A stretch of 52,381 nucleotides of DNA from Prosthecobacter sp. SYSU 5D2. Its GTDB lineage: Bacteria; Verrucomicrobiota; Verrucomicrobiia; Verrucomicrobiales; Verrucomicrobiaceae. Below the pieces are notes generated by a model, which saw only the letters and a list, made by a program, of their open reading frames with translations, had not been told where the DNA came from and searched no databases. A program made the position numbers and the translations under genes. This document shows positions 17,265-24,041 of the stretch, in pieces. The stretch lies in assembly GCF_039655865.1 (NCBI RefSeq), contig NZ_JBBYXL010000019.1:1-52381 (forward strand), in the 5' to 3' direction. Positions within the stretch are counted from its first letter, which is position 1. Every line of letters starts with the position of its first letter.

Positions 17265-17618
17265 TCAGGGGTGGAAAGTAATGAGGCCGATAAAACTGAG
17301 GACGATGAAGCCAAAGGCGGCCCACTTGCCGCGGACACTGAGATGCCACCGCTCATGAGACAGGCCCCAGCCCCAGTGAAAGTGCAGCAGGCCTGCCACA
17401 CCGAGATAGATGCAGGCGACACACACGCCGGGCACTCCGCCGATGGTGGGCAGAGTCTTGGCTGGCAGCACCGTCTTGCCAATGAAGATGGCCGTGAGGG
17501 AATATAGACCGATCATGCCCGGAATGAGATGGCCCATGAAAAAGCGGGTGGATGGCCCGCCATCCGGCGGCCCAAACAGCTCCATGATGATCATGAGGAA
17601 ACCTTTCATATAGGGCAA
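17265..17618 (-). CDS. Small membrane protein, paralogue of the next upstream gene
   Basis: 117 residues with about three hydrophobic segments (MIGLYSLTAIFIG, GVCVACIYLGVAGLLHF, GFIVLSFIGLITF). The segment LGVAGLLHFHWGWGLSHERW matches LAGAAWLHFHWVWGYSHRHW of the gene immediately upstream (17623-17970), so the two are tandem duplicates. Family unknown. A histidine-rich conserved core (HFHW-WG-SH) could bind metal or haem, but this is only a suggestion. The gene is followed by the PQQ-like gene on the same strand. The start could also be a later methionine. Confidence 0.6.
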   Translation of the reverse strand: MPYMKGFLMIIMELFGPPDGGPSTRFFMGHLIPGMIGLYSLTAIFIGKTVLPAKTLPTIGGVPGVCVACIYLGVAGLLHFHWGWGLSHERWHLSVRGKWAAFGFIVLSFIGLITFHP

Positions 17619-17622
17619 AGGA

Positions 17623-17970
17623 TCATCTCTGACGGGTGATGAGGACGGACAGGAAAGCGACCAGGAAGACGAGACCGGAATAGAGAGCCGCTTTTTTGAA
17701 GCCTGCCGCGCGGGCCCAATGCCGATGGGAATATCCCCAGACCCAGTGGAAGTGCAGCCAGGCAGCCCCTGCCAGATAAGTGAGGGCCAGAAACCCGCCC
17801 GCCATGCCAGTAAACACTTCCGCCCTTCTGGCAGAGAACGCTCCGCGGCGGCCCAAGGGGAGCAGGCTCTCTCCGGTTAACAGGGCAGAGCCGGCGTAAA
17901 GGAAAAGCGCAGCGGGCAGGATGCCGCCTAACAGCCATTGCTTCAACGATTGCCACTGGGGGTCAGACAT
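17623..17970 (-). CDS. Small membrane protein, paralogue of the next downstream gene
   Basis: 115 residues with three hydrophobic segments (LLGGILPAALFLYAGSALL, FLALTYLAGAAWLHF, AALYSGLVFLVAFLSVLI). It shares the HFHW-WG-SH core and overall topology with its neighbour 4 bases downstream. It lies 12 bases after the DUF1080 gene on the same strand, suggesting one leftward unit from about 20189 to 16064. No function is proposed. Confidence 0.6.
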   Translation of the reverse strand: MSDPQWQSLKQWLLGGILPAALFLYAGSALLTGESLLPLGRRGAFSARRAEVFTGMAGGFLALTYLAGAAWLHFHWVWGYSHRHWARAAGFKKAALYSGLVFLVAFLSVLITRQR

Positions 17971-17982
17971 GGCCGCGTAAGC

Positions 17983-18600
17983 TTACTCCAGTTCCTTGAG
18001 CTGGATGTGGCGGTATTCCATCTGGCCGCGGTCGCCCTCCACACCGATGGGGCCGGTGGCGGGCAGCGCCAGGGCGGCTTCCAGGACCTCGCCATTGCAT
18101 GTGCAGTGGGCCACGCCGTCCTTCACCGTCACCTCGATCTGGTTCCAGTCCTGCGGTTTGTAGGCCTTCAGCGCCGTGTAGGGACCGGCCACCAGGTAGT
18201 CGCGGCACTGGAGCTGCGGCTTGCGGATGAAGATGCCGCTGTCGGCATTGACCCCGGCGCGGAATTGCATCTTCAGGATGAAGTTTTTCGGGAACTCCTG
18301 CACCGTGTAAAACTGGCCCGTGAGCTTGTCCATCTCCGTGGGAAAGCTGACGGTGAGAATGCCGTCCTTGGCGAAGTAACGGCCCACCTCGCCAGCCTCC
18401 GTCTTGCCGTCAAAGGTCTCCAAGATCTTGCCCGGATTCGGGTTGTCCTTTTTGGTCTTTTCACGGAAGCACCAGCCGCTGAGGTCCTTGCCGTTGAACA
18501 GGCTGACAAAGCCCGGCTCCGGCGTGAAGTCCTCAGCTTGAGAGGTGATGGTGGAAAGAAGGCCAATGGCCAGGAGGGGAAGAAGATGGCGGAGTTTCAT
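17983..18600 (-). CDS. Secreted DUF1080 (3-keto-disaccharide hydrolase-like) protein
   Basis: 205 residues: signal peptide about 1-22 (MKLRHLLPLLAIGLLSTITSQA), then EPGFVSLFNGKDLSGWCFREK, the conserved opening of the DUF1080 jelly-roll domain, and DSGIFIRKPQ, the conserved mid-domain strand. WNQIEVTVKDGVAHCTCNGE and GPIGVEGDRGQMEYRHIQLKEL close the domain. DUF1080 proteins are LamG-like sugar-binding or glycoside-processing proteins, expanded in Verrucomicrobiota and Planctomycetota. The protein is likely periplasmic. It lies upstream of the two small membrane-protein genes on the same strand. Confidence 0.85.
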   Translation of the reverse strand: MKLRHLLPLLAIGLLSTITSQAEDFTPEPGFVSLFNGKDLSGWCFREKTKKDNPNPGKILETFDGKTEAGEVGRYFAKDGILTVSFPTEMDKLTGQFYTVQEFPKNFILKMQFRAGVNADSGIFIRKPQLQCRDYLVAGPYTALKAYKPQDWNQIEVTVKDGVAHCTCNGEVLEAALALPATGPIGVEGDRGQMEYRHIQLKELE

Positions 18601-18657
18601 GATTGGGTGGGGATGGAGATGGGTGACAAGTGAAGGGTAAATGTGTGCAGAGTCTTT

Positions 18658-19041
18658 TTACACCCGGCGAGGCTGGCGGGTGCGGAAGGCGCGGACTTCG
18701 GGGTCAAGGAGCAGCAGGTAAGCGGTGATGGCGGACGCCAAGGCGGCGCTCAGCAAAAAGACCCACTCCGTGCTCTGTTCTGGATGCTGCCATTGGACGG
18801 CTGCAGCCAGCAGCGAGACCAGGAAGAGAAGCACGGCTGTCCAGCCCAGGGCGAGCTGGATGAACATGACCCTGAAGATGCCATAAAACGCCAGCAGGAT
18901 GCCGAATGGAAATTGAATCCAGGCGTTCCAATATGCCCAACCTGTACGGGACAGGCCTACCCAAAGATCGAGAGAGCCGATCACGCTGACACATGTGGCT
19001 GCGATGAACAGTTTGAGGCGGGGCATGGGACGCTCATTCAT
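18658..19041 (-). CDS. Small membrane protein, unknown family
   Basis: About 127 residues from ATG 19041 (or 122 from 19026), with four hydrophobic stretches: LFIAATCVSVIGSLDLWVGL, FPFGILLAFYGIFRVMFIQL, TAVLLFLVSLLAAAV and VFLLSAALASAITAYLLLL. The basic C-terminus (RAFRTRQPRRV) suggests a cytoplasmic end. The open frame reaches 19167 but would overlap the upstream gene, which ends at 19062. No family recognised. Confidence 0.55.
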   Translation of the reverse strand: MNERPMPRLKLFIAATCVSVIGSLDLWVGLSRTGWAYWNAWIQFPFGILLAFYGIFRVMFIQLALGWTAVLLFLVSLLAAAVQWQHPEQSTEWVFLLSAALASAITAYLLLLDPEVRAFRTRQPRRV

Positions 19042-19061
19042 GTCAGGCAGGAGGCTAGAGG

Positions 19062-20189
19062 TCAGTCTTTGGCCTTCGCCACCAGGGCCGTCCCGGTGGC
19101 ATCGCAGACGCGGAGCTGGAACTGCCATTCGACGGTCCATTGCTCCGTCTGCTCGTTCTGGCAGCACTTCACCAGGATGGCATTTTTGCCTTTTTTCAGC
19201 CTAACAGGAAGTTTGTATTGGTCCAGCTTCGCCCCGCGATGGTACTCATCGCGGGCGAAGAGGAGCTCGCCATTGAGCCAGACTTTCCAGCCGTTTTTGC
19301 AGCCCAGGCGGATCTGCGCGTCGCGCTCCTCGGCGGAGTCAAATTCGCTGTAGGCATAGCCGGTCACCTCCTTCAGCATCGTGAAGGGTTTGTTAAAATC
19401 AATCATGCCGTACTCATCCTGGCTGGTGAAGGCGGTCCACTTCGCGTCGGCATTTTTGCCGGGATAGACGGCGTCCAGATTGATCTCCTTTTCTGGCGGA
19501 AACACCGTGTCAAAACCCTGGCGCTCTACATTTGTGAAGGGGGCGATGAGCTTCCAGTCCATGATGAAACCGAAGTGCTTCGGCAGGTCCACGGGCCGTT
19601 CCAGGTCCTTCAGTTTCTTGGCCAGGTCCTTGATCTGGTCCTCATCGCGGGCGCTGTTCATGGCCTGCTGATAGGCGGCGATGGCGGCGTCTTTTTTGTC
19701 CTGGGCCAGGGCTTCATCCCCCGTCTCCAGCAGCCGGGACACCGGGTGCCGGCGCAGCTCGCTGCTCGGGTCCTCCAGCAGACCCGGCGTGATTTTTTCC
19801 GCCAGCGCCGGCTCCGCCTGTTGGATCAGGTCAAAGGCCACCACCCGCGCCGCCGGGCTGTTTTTCGTGTCCTGCAGAAAAGCCTGCACCGCCGCCACCG
19901 GCAGTTTTTTCGCCGCCACCGCCCGCTCCGCGATGACGCCCACCGCCGCCCGCAGCCAGTTTTCCGCCAGCGGATTCGCCCCGTTCATGGCCGCCAGTAC
20001 CTCCGGCAGCGTCGCTGGGTCCGCCTGCGTCAGCTCCTGCCACGCCGCCGTGGCCGCTTCATTCCCCGCCCCCTCCCGGTCCACCGCGCGGATGCTTTCC
20101 AGCGGCGTCTTCAGCGTCGCGGCCAGAGCCAGGACTGGACAGGAAAGCAGGAGGCAGAGCAAAAGCGGTTTCTTCATGAGCATGAGCAT
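19062..20189 (-). CDS. Secreted hypothetical protein with C-terminal sandwich-like domain
   Basis: About 375 residues. The signal peptide follows one of three closely spaced ATGs (20189, 20183 or 20177; KKPLLLCLLLSCPVLALA). Residues ~30-200 are alanine-rich helices in a HEAT-like pattern (TLPEVLAAMNGANPLAENWLRAAVGVIAERAVAAKKL). A charged helical linker (KDAAIAAYQQAMNSARDEDQIKDLAKKLKDLE) precedes a beta-rich C-terminal domain with HFGFIMDWKLIAPFTN, GCKNGWKVWLNGELLFAR and LPVRLKKGKNAILVKCCQNE, the layout of accessory domains in planctomycete/verrucomicrobial secreted proteins. Function unknown. Confidence 0.65.
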   Translation of the reverse strand: MLMLMKKPLLLCLLLSCPVLALAATLKTPLESIRAVDREGAGNEAATAAWQELTQADPATLPEVLAAMNGANPLAENWLRAAVGVIAERAVAAKKLPVAAVQAFLQDTKNSPAARVVAFDLIQQAEPALAEKITPGLLEDPSSELRRHPVSRLLETGDEALAQDKKDAAIAAYQQAMNSARDEDQIKDLAKKLKDLERPVDLPKHFGFIMDWKLIAPFTNVERQGFDTVFPPEKEINLDAVYPGKNADAKWTAFTSQDEYGMIDFNKPFTMLKEVTGYAYSEFDSAEERDAQIRLGCKNGWKVWLNGELLFARDEYHRGAKLDQYKLPVRLKKGKNAILVKCCQNEQTEQWTVEWQFQLRVCDATGTALVAKAKD

Positions 20190-20224
20190 GGACAGGGGAT
20201 GAGCTTGAAAGGGAATCAGATGAA

Positions 20225-20280
20225 CGCTCCCTAACCGCACTCCGTTTCGCTGTCTGATGCTTTGTTGAAAAAATCTGGGG
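20225..20280. repeat. 56-bp imperfect direct repeat, left copy
   Basis: Aligned without gaps against 21110-21165, 46 of 56 positions are identical by my count, including the 15-base run TCCGTTTCGCTGTCT. Similarity appears to extend a little further left (AAGGGA). The two copies bracket a gene of lower GC than its surroundings. Confidence 0.7.
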
Positions 20281-20481
20281 TGGGTGGGGGGGGACCTGTT
20301 GTGTCCCTTGCTCACCTCAGACACGCATATCGCTCGCTAGCGAATCTAACGTGGCACTTTCTTTGTGTTTCTGAGTCGAAATTGCGCTTCCCAACTCAAC
20401 CTTTACTTTGTTTTCGGCGCACTCCTGCCTATAGATGGTGGTTGACGTTCGGCTAACAATAAAAACAATCTCATTCCAATA

Positions 20482-21093
20482 ATGACCCTCACTGAATATG
20501 CCCAACTGGGTGATGCCCTTGGTGGCATATTAGGCACCATTGTCGCATTTGCCTCAGTCGCGTTTGTTTATTATGCGTATCGAGAGCAGGTTAGATCGAA
20601 TGACCAAATGAGGATTTTTCAGATTGAGCAGCGACTTCGAGCCGACATTGACAGCTTACGCTCTGATCTCTCAGAGTTGCACTATCATCTAGACGCCGAT
20701 AGTGACGGAAAGACTCTAACCGTTCGTTATACGGGTAGAGCGGCCATAGAGACGTTTGCTGAACACTTCTCCCAATCTGCCTCTCATGATGACCTTGTGG
20801 GTGATGTATTCTTTCAGGACCTATATTTCTTTATTGGAAGAGTTGATACCACCTACTCTCGAATAATCAGTGCAACGGTGGACCCCGAGACGAAACATGA
20901 ATTGATCCGTGATCTGGCATTTTTATATTCCAGCAGGTGTTTAAAGGGCATGACATTACTTCGGGTCTTCAGCGATACAGGGAGGATGAAGCTTACAGTA
21001 ACCAGTTCTGGAATAACAATGGCTGACCACCTCAACGTCATCTTGAGATTTCATGACCAGATTTCGAAAGAAATACAGAAACGAATGGTCTGA
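20482..21093 (+). CDS. Hypothetical membrane-anchored protein in cassette-like insert
   Basis: 203 residues that I do not recognise. One N-terminal membrane segment (about 12-33, LGGILGTIVAFASVAFVYYAYR) is followed by a coiled-coil-like stretch (REQVRSNDQMRIFQIEQRLRADIDSLRSDL) and a helical cytoplasmic domain. This topology resembles small putative phage abortive-infection proteins, but no diagnostic motif is visible. Base composition is clearly richer in A and T than neighbouring genes. The gene lies between two 56-bp imperfect direct repeats, which suggests acquisition as a unit. No ribosome-binding site is obvious before the ATG at 20482. Confidence 0.6.
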   Translation: MTLTEYAQLGDALGGILGTIVAFASVAFVYYAYREQVRSNDQMRIFQIEQRLRADIDSLRSDLSELHYHLDADSDGKTLTVRYTGRAAIETFAEHFSQSASHDDLVGDVFFQDLYFFIGRVDTTYSRIISATVDPETKHELIRDLAFLYSSRCLKGMTLLRVFSDTGRMKLTVTSSGITMADHLNVILRFHDQISKEIQKRMV

Positions 21094-21109
21094 TAAGGGA
21101 CGAGCAAAA

Positions 21110-21165
21110 CGCCCTCTAACCGCGATCCGTTTCGCTGTCTGGCGCTTTGTTGAAACAGCATGGGG
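21110..21165. repeat. 56-bp imperfect direct repeat, right copy
   Basis: Partner of 20225-20280. It starts 16 bases after the stop codon of the gene at 20482-21093 and ends just before the SecB-like gene. Both copies start with a CTAAC core and end near GTTGAAA, which loosely recalls the ends of integron attC sites. At about 45 bases between those points they are short for attC, and I see no integrase gene. Confidence 0.65.
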
Positions 21166-21186
21166 AAAACCCGGGGAAGGGGATGC

Positions 21187-21624
21187 CTACCGTTCCAATG
21201 ATGACCTTTTGGGATCTTGTTTCGCCGCCGCCTCCTGGACAAACATTTGGGGATTAAAGGTGGGCAGTTCCATGGGACCCAATGCCGAGCGGGAGGTGAG
21301 CATCAGGACCATCTCCCGGATGGCGGCCAGCAGGAGGCTGCCGCTGTTGAACTTCACCAGGTCTTCCTCCTTGGCTTTGTCGAAATCGGGATGCACCTGA
21401 AACCTGCCCTGCACCGCCACCCGTCCTCGATACCGGGCTTTCTTTTCAGCCTCCGGCTGGAAGCTCACTTCCAAAAAGCTGTGCCAAAGGTCCTCATGCT
21501 TCTCCGGCTTGGCGAACTTGAGGTCAAAGGAATAGCTTTCCTCCTCCGGAGAGCCGGCATCTTCGATCGTTTCAATGCTGATCACCGTGAAGACATGCTG
21601 ACGCAGTTGAATGGGGCTGAGCAT
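21187..21624 (-). CDS. SecB-like chaperone of a toxin-antitoxin-chaperone module
   Basis: 145 residues. The segment FNSGSLLLAAIREMVLMLTSRSALGPMELPTFNPQMF (in two parts, about 93-129) has the layout of the conserved SecB C-terminal region (an ARE-type helix, a glycine/proline loop, then a short strand ending in an aromatic residue). It is preceded by four beta strands (FTVISIETI, YSFDLKFAK, LEVSFQPEA, GRVAVQGRFQV), as in the SecB fold. Solitary SecB-like proteins next to a toxin-antitoxin pair act as dedicated chaperones that stabilise the antitoxin (TAC systems). The gene is third in the leftward operon, 26 bases after the MqsA-like antitoxin, which supports this role over general secretion. 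Fold assignment is by eye. Confidence 0.72.
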   Translation of the reverse strand: MLSPIQLRQHVFTVISIETIEDAGSPEEESYSFDLKFAKPEKHEDLWHSFLEVSFQPEAEKKARYRGRVAVQGRFQVHPDFDKAKEEDLVKFNSGSLLLAAIREMVLMLTSRSALGPMELPTFNPQMFVQEAAAKQDPKRSSLER

Positions 21625-21650
21625 GGGCGGATGAGTGAAGGCTGGAGTTT

Positions 21651-22253
21651 TCAGGCTAACGCAAGAGGTGAATCCCAGCAGGGGTTTGGACTGGATTTCC
21701 GGGCGGGCGCACGGCCTGTCTGGCGCTGCACCACGGCGGCCTTGACCTGCCAGCCAAGCTTCCAGGTCTCCGTGAAACCTTGGCTCTTCACCACAGCCAT
21801 GGGCAGGTGAAACCTTTGGAATCCGGCCTCAAGTGCAGGCGTCAGCGCTCTCCGAAGGGCCTGGTCATTCGCCTCGGTCTGAACCAGGAGCCCGAGTTCC
21901 CAGCGCTTGATGCTGGCAATGCCGAGGCCTGTCTGCGCGGCCAGGTCTGCCTGGCTCCAGCCTTTCTGTTTGCGGGCGGCAATGATCTCTCCGCCCGTCA
22001 TCAGCCCGGCGTGCTCCTGATAGGCTTTCAAGGTACTCTTCCTGAGGCCTTCTATCTGAGCGTCCGTCAGGATGGCGAAGCCGCACTGGGAGCATTCCTG
22101 GCAGCCGGTCTCCACGCTCAGGATCTGTCCACGAAACTCCTGCGGCATCACACGGGTGACTGCCCGCCAGACAGCCTTTTCCCCGCAGCCCGGGCACTCT
22201 TCGGCCAGTTTCTGCTCCCGCACTTCGCGGCGGTGGGTGATCGTTACTTTCAT
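21651..22253 (-). CDS. MqsA-family antitoxin with C-terminal extension
   Basis: 200 residues. The N-terminal YgiT-type zinc domain has C20-x2-C23 and C54-x2-C57 as likely zinc ligands (an extra C51 is present). A helix-turn-helix follows (about 88-121: GGEIIAARKQKGWSQADLAAQ, then GIASIKRWELG), the DNA-binding domain used for autoregulation. Classical MqsA has about 131 residues; here about 60 more follow (about 138-200), including FQRFHLPMAVV, TWKLGWQVKAAVV and a basic, proline-containing tail. Antitoxins of chaperone-dependent modules carry such an extension, the chaperone-addiction segment. The gene sits between an MqsR-like toxin (41 bases upstream) and a SecB-like chaperone. Confidence 0.82.
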   Translation of the reverse strand: MKVTITHRREVREQKLAEECPGCGEKAVWRAVTRVMPQEFRGQILSVETGCQECSQCGFAILTDAQIEGLRKSTLKAYQEHAGLMTGGEIIAARKQKGWSQADLAAQTGLGIASIKRWELGLLVQTEANDQALRRALTPALEAGFQRFHLPMAVVKSQGFTETWKLGWQVKAAVVQRQTGRAPARKSSPNPCWDSPLALA

Positions 22254-22294
22254 GATGATGATGCTTCTTTGGATCTGGACCCCTGCGGTGGGAC

Positions 22295-22675
22295 TCAGCG
22301 TTTCGGACGGTCTTCGTGACAGTCCAGATGATAATACGTTTCGTTACGAATGCCGAACTTCAGATACATCCGGCGCTGGGCAGAAGGGCTGTCCCATGCA
22401 TAGGCAAACAACTCCAGGCCCTGAAAACCGCGCTCATACGAGCGCTGAGGCGGTCTCCCACCGGCATAACAACTGGCTGGACCGGCTGCCTGGATCTCGT
22501 GCAGGAACCCAAAAATGGCATCCCAGTAGTCCCCCACCGATGTGAAACCCAGTTCGTCGAGATCAGCACTCACATGCTTTTCGGCGATCGCAGCATACTT
22601 GCCGTTGTCGAGCGCTTTGATGGCCTCCCGGACCTTGGCGACAACGGTTTTCGGCGTTGGCAGATGGCTTGACAT
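22295..22675 (-). CDS. MqsR-like toxin (RelE-fold), first gene of the TAC module
   Basis: 126 residues. The helical N-terminal half (VVAKVREAIKALDNGKYAAI, then VGDYWDAIFGFLHEIQAAGP) and the strand-rich C-terminus (LELFAYAWDS, RRMYLKFGIRN, YYHLDCHED) follow the order seen in MqsR, where a final pair of strands (VYLKITV...VSFKE) closes the RelE-like fold. Overall similarity is weak, and the call leans on position: toxin first, followed by an MqsA-type antitoxin, the usual mqsRA order. MqsR toxins are translation-inhibiting mRNA endonucleases. The ATG at 22675 has no ribosome-binding site, while a strong one (22701-22706) points at an out-of-frame ATG at 22694. Confidence 0.62.
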   Translation of the reverse strand: MSSHLPTPKTVVAKVREAIKALDNGKYAAIAEKHVSADLDELGFTSVGDYWDAIFGFLHEIQAAGPASCYAGGRPPQRSYERGFQGLELFAYAWDSPSAQRRMYLKFGIRNETYYHLDCHEDRPKR

Positions 22676-22706
22676 TGATGGCAGTTATTTTCATGCGGCA
22701 ACCTCC

Positions 22707-22726
22707 TTGGTATCACATGATACCAA
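22707..22726. promoter_or_regulatory. Palindromic operator of the toxin-antitoxin-chaperone operon
   Basis: TTGGTATCAcaTGATACCAA has perfect 9-bp arms and a 2-bp centre. It overlaps the predicted -10 box and abuts the Shine-Dalgarno sequence, 32 bases upstream of the toxin start. Antitoxins with a helix-turn-helix domain usually bind such palindromes to repress their own operon. Confidence 0.75.
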
Positions 22727-22744
22727 AAAGCAAGGATTTGTCAT
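22717..22744 (-). promoter_or_regulatory. Predicted promoter of the toxin-antitoxin-chaperone operon
   Basis: On the minus strand ATGACA (22744-22739), a 16-base spacer and TATCAT (22722-22717) resemble -35 and -10 boxes. The -10 lies within the palindromic operator. A GGAGGT ribosome site follows at 22706-22701. Confidence 0.5.
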
Positions 22745-22915
22745 CCCGCAAATCGGAAAAGAAATTTCAGCGCTCACACTAGAGGATACATCCAAGCAAC
22801 TGGCGCGGGTCAGCGCAAGATGGTTCTGAGAAGCGCCCGCCGATTTCCCTCAGTAGGCCCCGCAGACCAAGATTGACGTCCGGGCCGGAATTGTGTCTCA
22901 TTCAGGGTTATTCCT

Positions 22916-23380
22916 ATGAAACGCTTCCTGACCCTCCTCATGCTGGCATTGGCAACGGCCCTGGTGGCGCACGCGGACCCAGCGCCGGAGCGGCTGCCGT
23001 TTGGCGCGCGGCCTGAGACGGAGGAGATCGTCTTCAAGGCGACGGTGGATGCCACGGATGACTTGGTGATCTATAATGGCAAGCTGCACATCGAGCATGT
23101 GGCCCGGAACAAACCGCACACGATGACGGTCAACGGGGAGGCCTGGGAACCCTCCTGGGAGGGGAGCACATCGAGCTCTTATGCCCGGTTCAAACCCAAG
23201 CTTCGCTCCCTCAAAGACGTCGTGGCGAAGGTGGAGCTCATCCAGGGCCGGGGTGAGGCCGTCATTCAGGAACAGCCCACGAAAGAGAACAAGTACCGGC
23301 TGGTGGTGCGGATCACGGATGGCGGACCGGCGGCGGCGGAAGCGGAGGTGAAGATTGTGCTGGAGGCGAAGGAAAAATGA
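22916..23380 (+). CDS. Small secreted hypothetical protein
   Basis: 154 residues with a signal peptide (MKRFLTLLMLALATALVAHA, about 1-20). The mature part is predicted to be mainly beta strands (IVFKATVDATDDLVIYNGKL, AKVELIQGRGEAVIQEQ, YRLVVRITDGG). I do not recognise a family. The codon pattern and composition match the host chromosome. It starts a rightward pair with the gene at 23471 and is divergent from the toxin module. Confidence 0.6.
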   Translation: MKRFLTLLMLALATALVAHADPAPERLPFGARPETEEIVFKATVDATDDLVIYNGKLHIEHVARNKPHTMTVNGEAWEPSWEGSTSSSYARFKPKLRSLKDVVAKVELIQGRGEAVIQEQPTKENKYRLVVRITDGGPAAAEAEVKIVLEAKEK

Positions 23381-23470
23381 GGAGGGGGAAGGGGAGGCGA
23401 GGTGGGCTGCCATCGCCTCATCCGAAACGTCCGCCCCAACGTGTTCCGCGAAATTCACCGCCCCTCCCCC

Positions 23471-23926
23471 ATGAAGACGCCCCTCTTAAGCGCCTGCAGG
23501 CTGACGTTGACCCTGCTCCTCCTCGGCAGCGGCCAGATGCGGGCGGAGGACATCACGGTGTATGAATGCATCAAGCAGGGCGAGGCGGTGACGGCGGGCA
23601 AAGAGCTGGCCGTCTTCACGACGGGCGGGAAGAGCCTGATGACCCTGTACCAGGATTTTCAGAAGACCTCATGGACGGCGGAGCCGTTTTACGGACCGGT
23701 GATTCCCTACCTGTTCAAGGACTCGACAGGCCGGCTGTTCATTGTGCATTTTGAGTTCAAGGAAGGGCACCCGGTCTTTGGGGAGGGATTTCGCTTTGCC
23801 ATCGCCCCCCTGACGACCGTGAAGGGTGCCAGGCGTGGGTACAGGGGCTCACCCTACAACGGCAGCAGCGTGACGGATGAAGGTTTGCTGAAGCAGTTGC
23901 GCGATCTGTCCGTGAAGAGGCCGTGA
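23471..23926 (+). CDS. Small secreted hypothetical protein
   Basis: 151 residues from the ATG at 23471. Signal peptide about 1-25 (CRLTLTLLLLGSGQMRAE). The mature protein has one cysteine (YECIKQGE) and mixed strands, with YGPVIPYLFKDSTGRLFIVHFEFKEGHPVFG the most conserved-looking stretch (in two parts). No recognised family. It lies 90 bases after another secreted small protein on the same strand. Confidence 0.55.
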   Translation: MKTPLLSACRLTLTLLLLGSGQMRAEDITVYECIKQGEAVTAGKELAVFTTGGKSLMTLYQDFQKTSWTAEPFYGPVIPYLFKDSTGRLFIVHFEFKEGHPVFGEGFRFAIAPLTTVKGARRGYRGSPYNGSSVTDEGLLKQLRDLSVKRP

Positions 23927-23963
23927 CAGACAGCAAGCTGCCAGGCAGAATCCGGGGTGGAGG

Positions 23964-24040
23964 GCCTAACGGGAGGTGTGACAAAGGGGGCCGTGGGGCC
24001 AGGGCCATTCAGATGCGGGCGGGAGCGCCCGCGCTCCGCC
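23964..24040. repeat. Dispersed intergenic repeat, copy 2
   Basis: Counterpart of 8139-8221: GGCCTAAC, then TGTGACAAAGG, GCCGTGGGGCCAGGGCCATT and a GC-rich hairpin (GCGGGCG-GGAG-CGCCCGC at 24016-24033). It lies between two convergent genes, where the hairpin might also stop transcription. Confidence 0.5.
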
Positions 24041-24041
24041 A

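Noticed and set aside
20225..21165. True integron attC sites
   Set aside because: The core-to-core length is only about 45 bases, the ends do not match the RYYYAAC/GTTRRRY consensus exactly, and no integrase gene is present; kept only as a loose resemblance.
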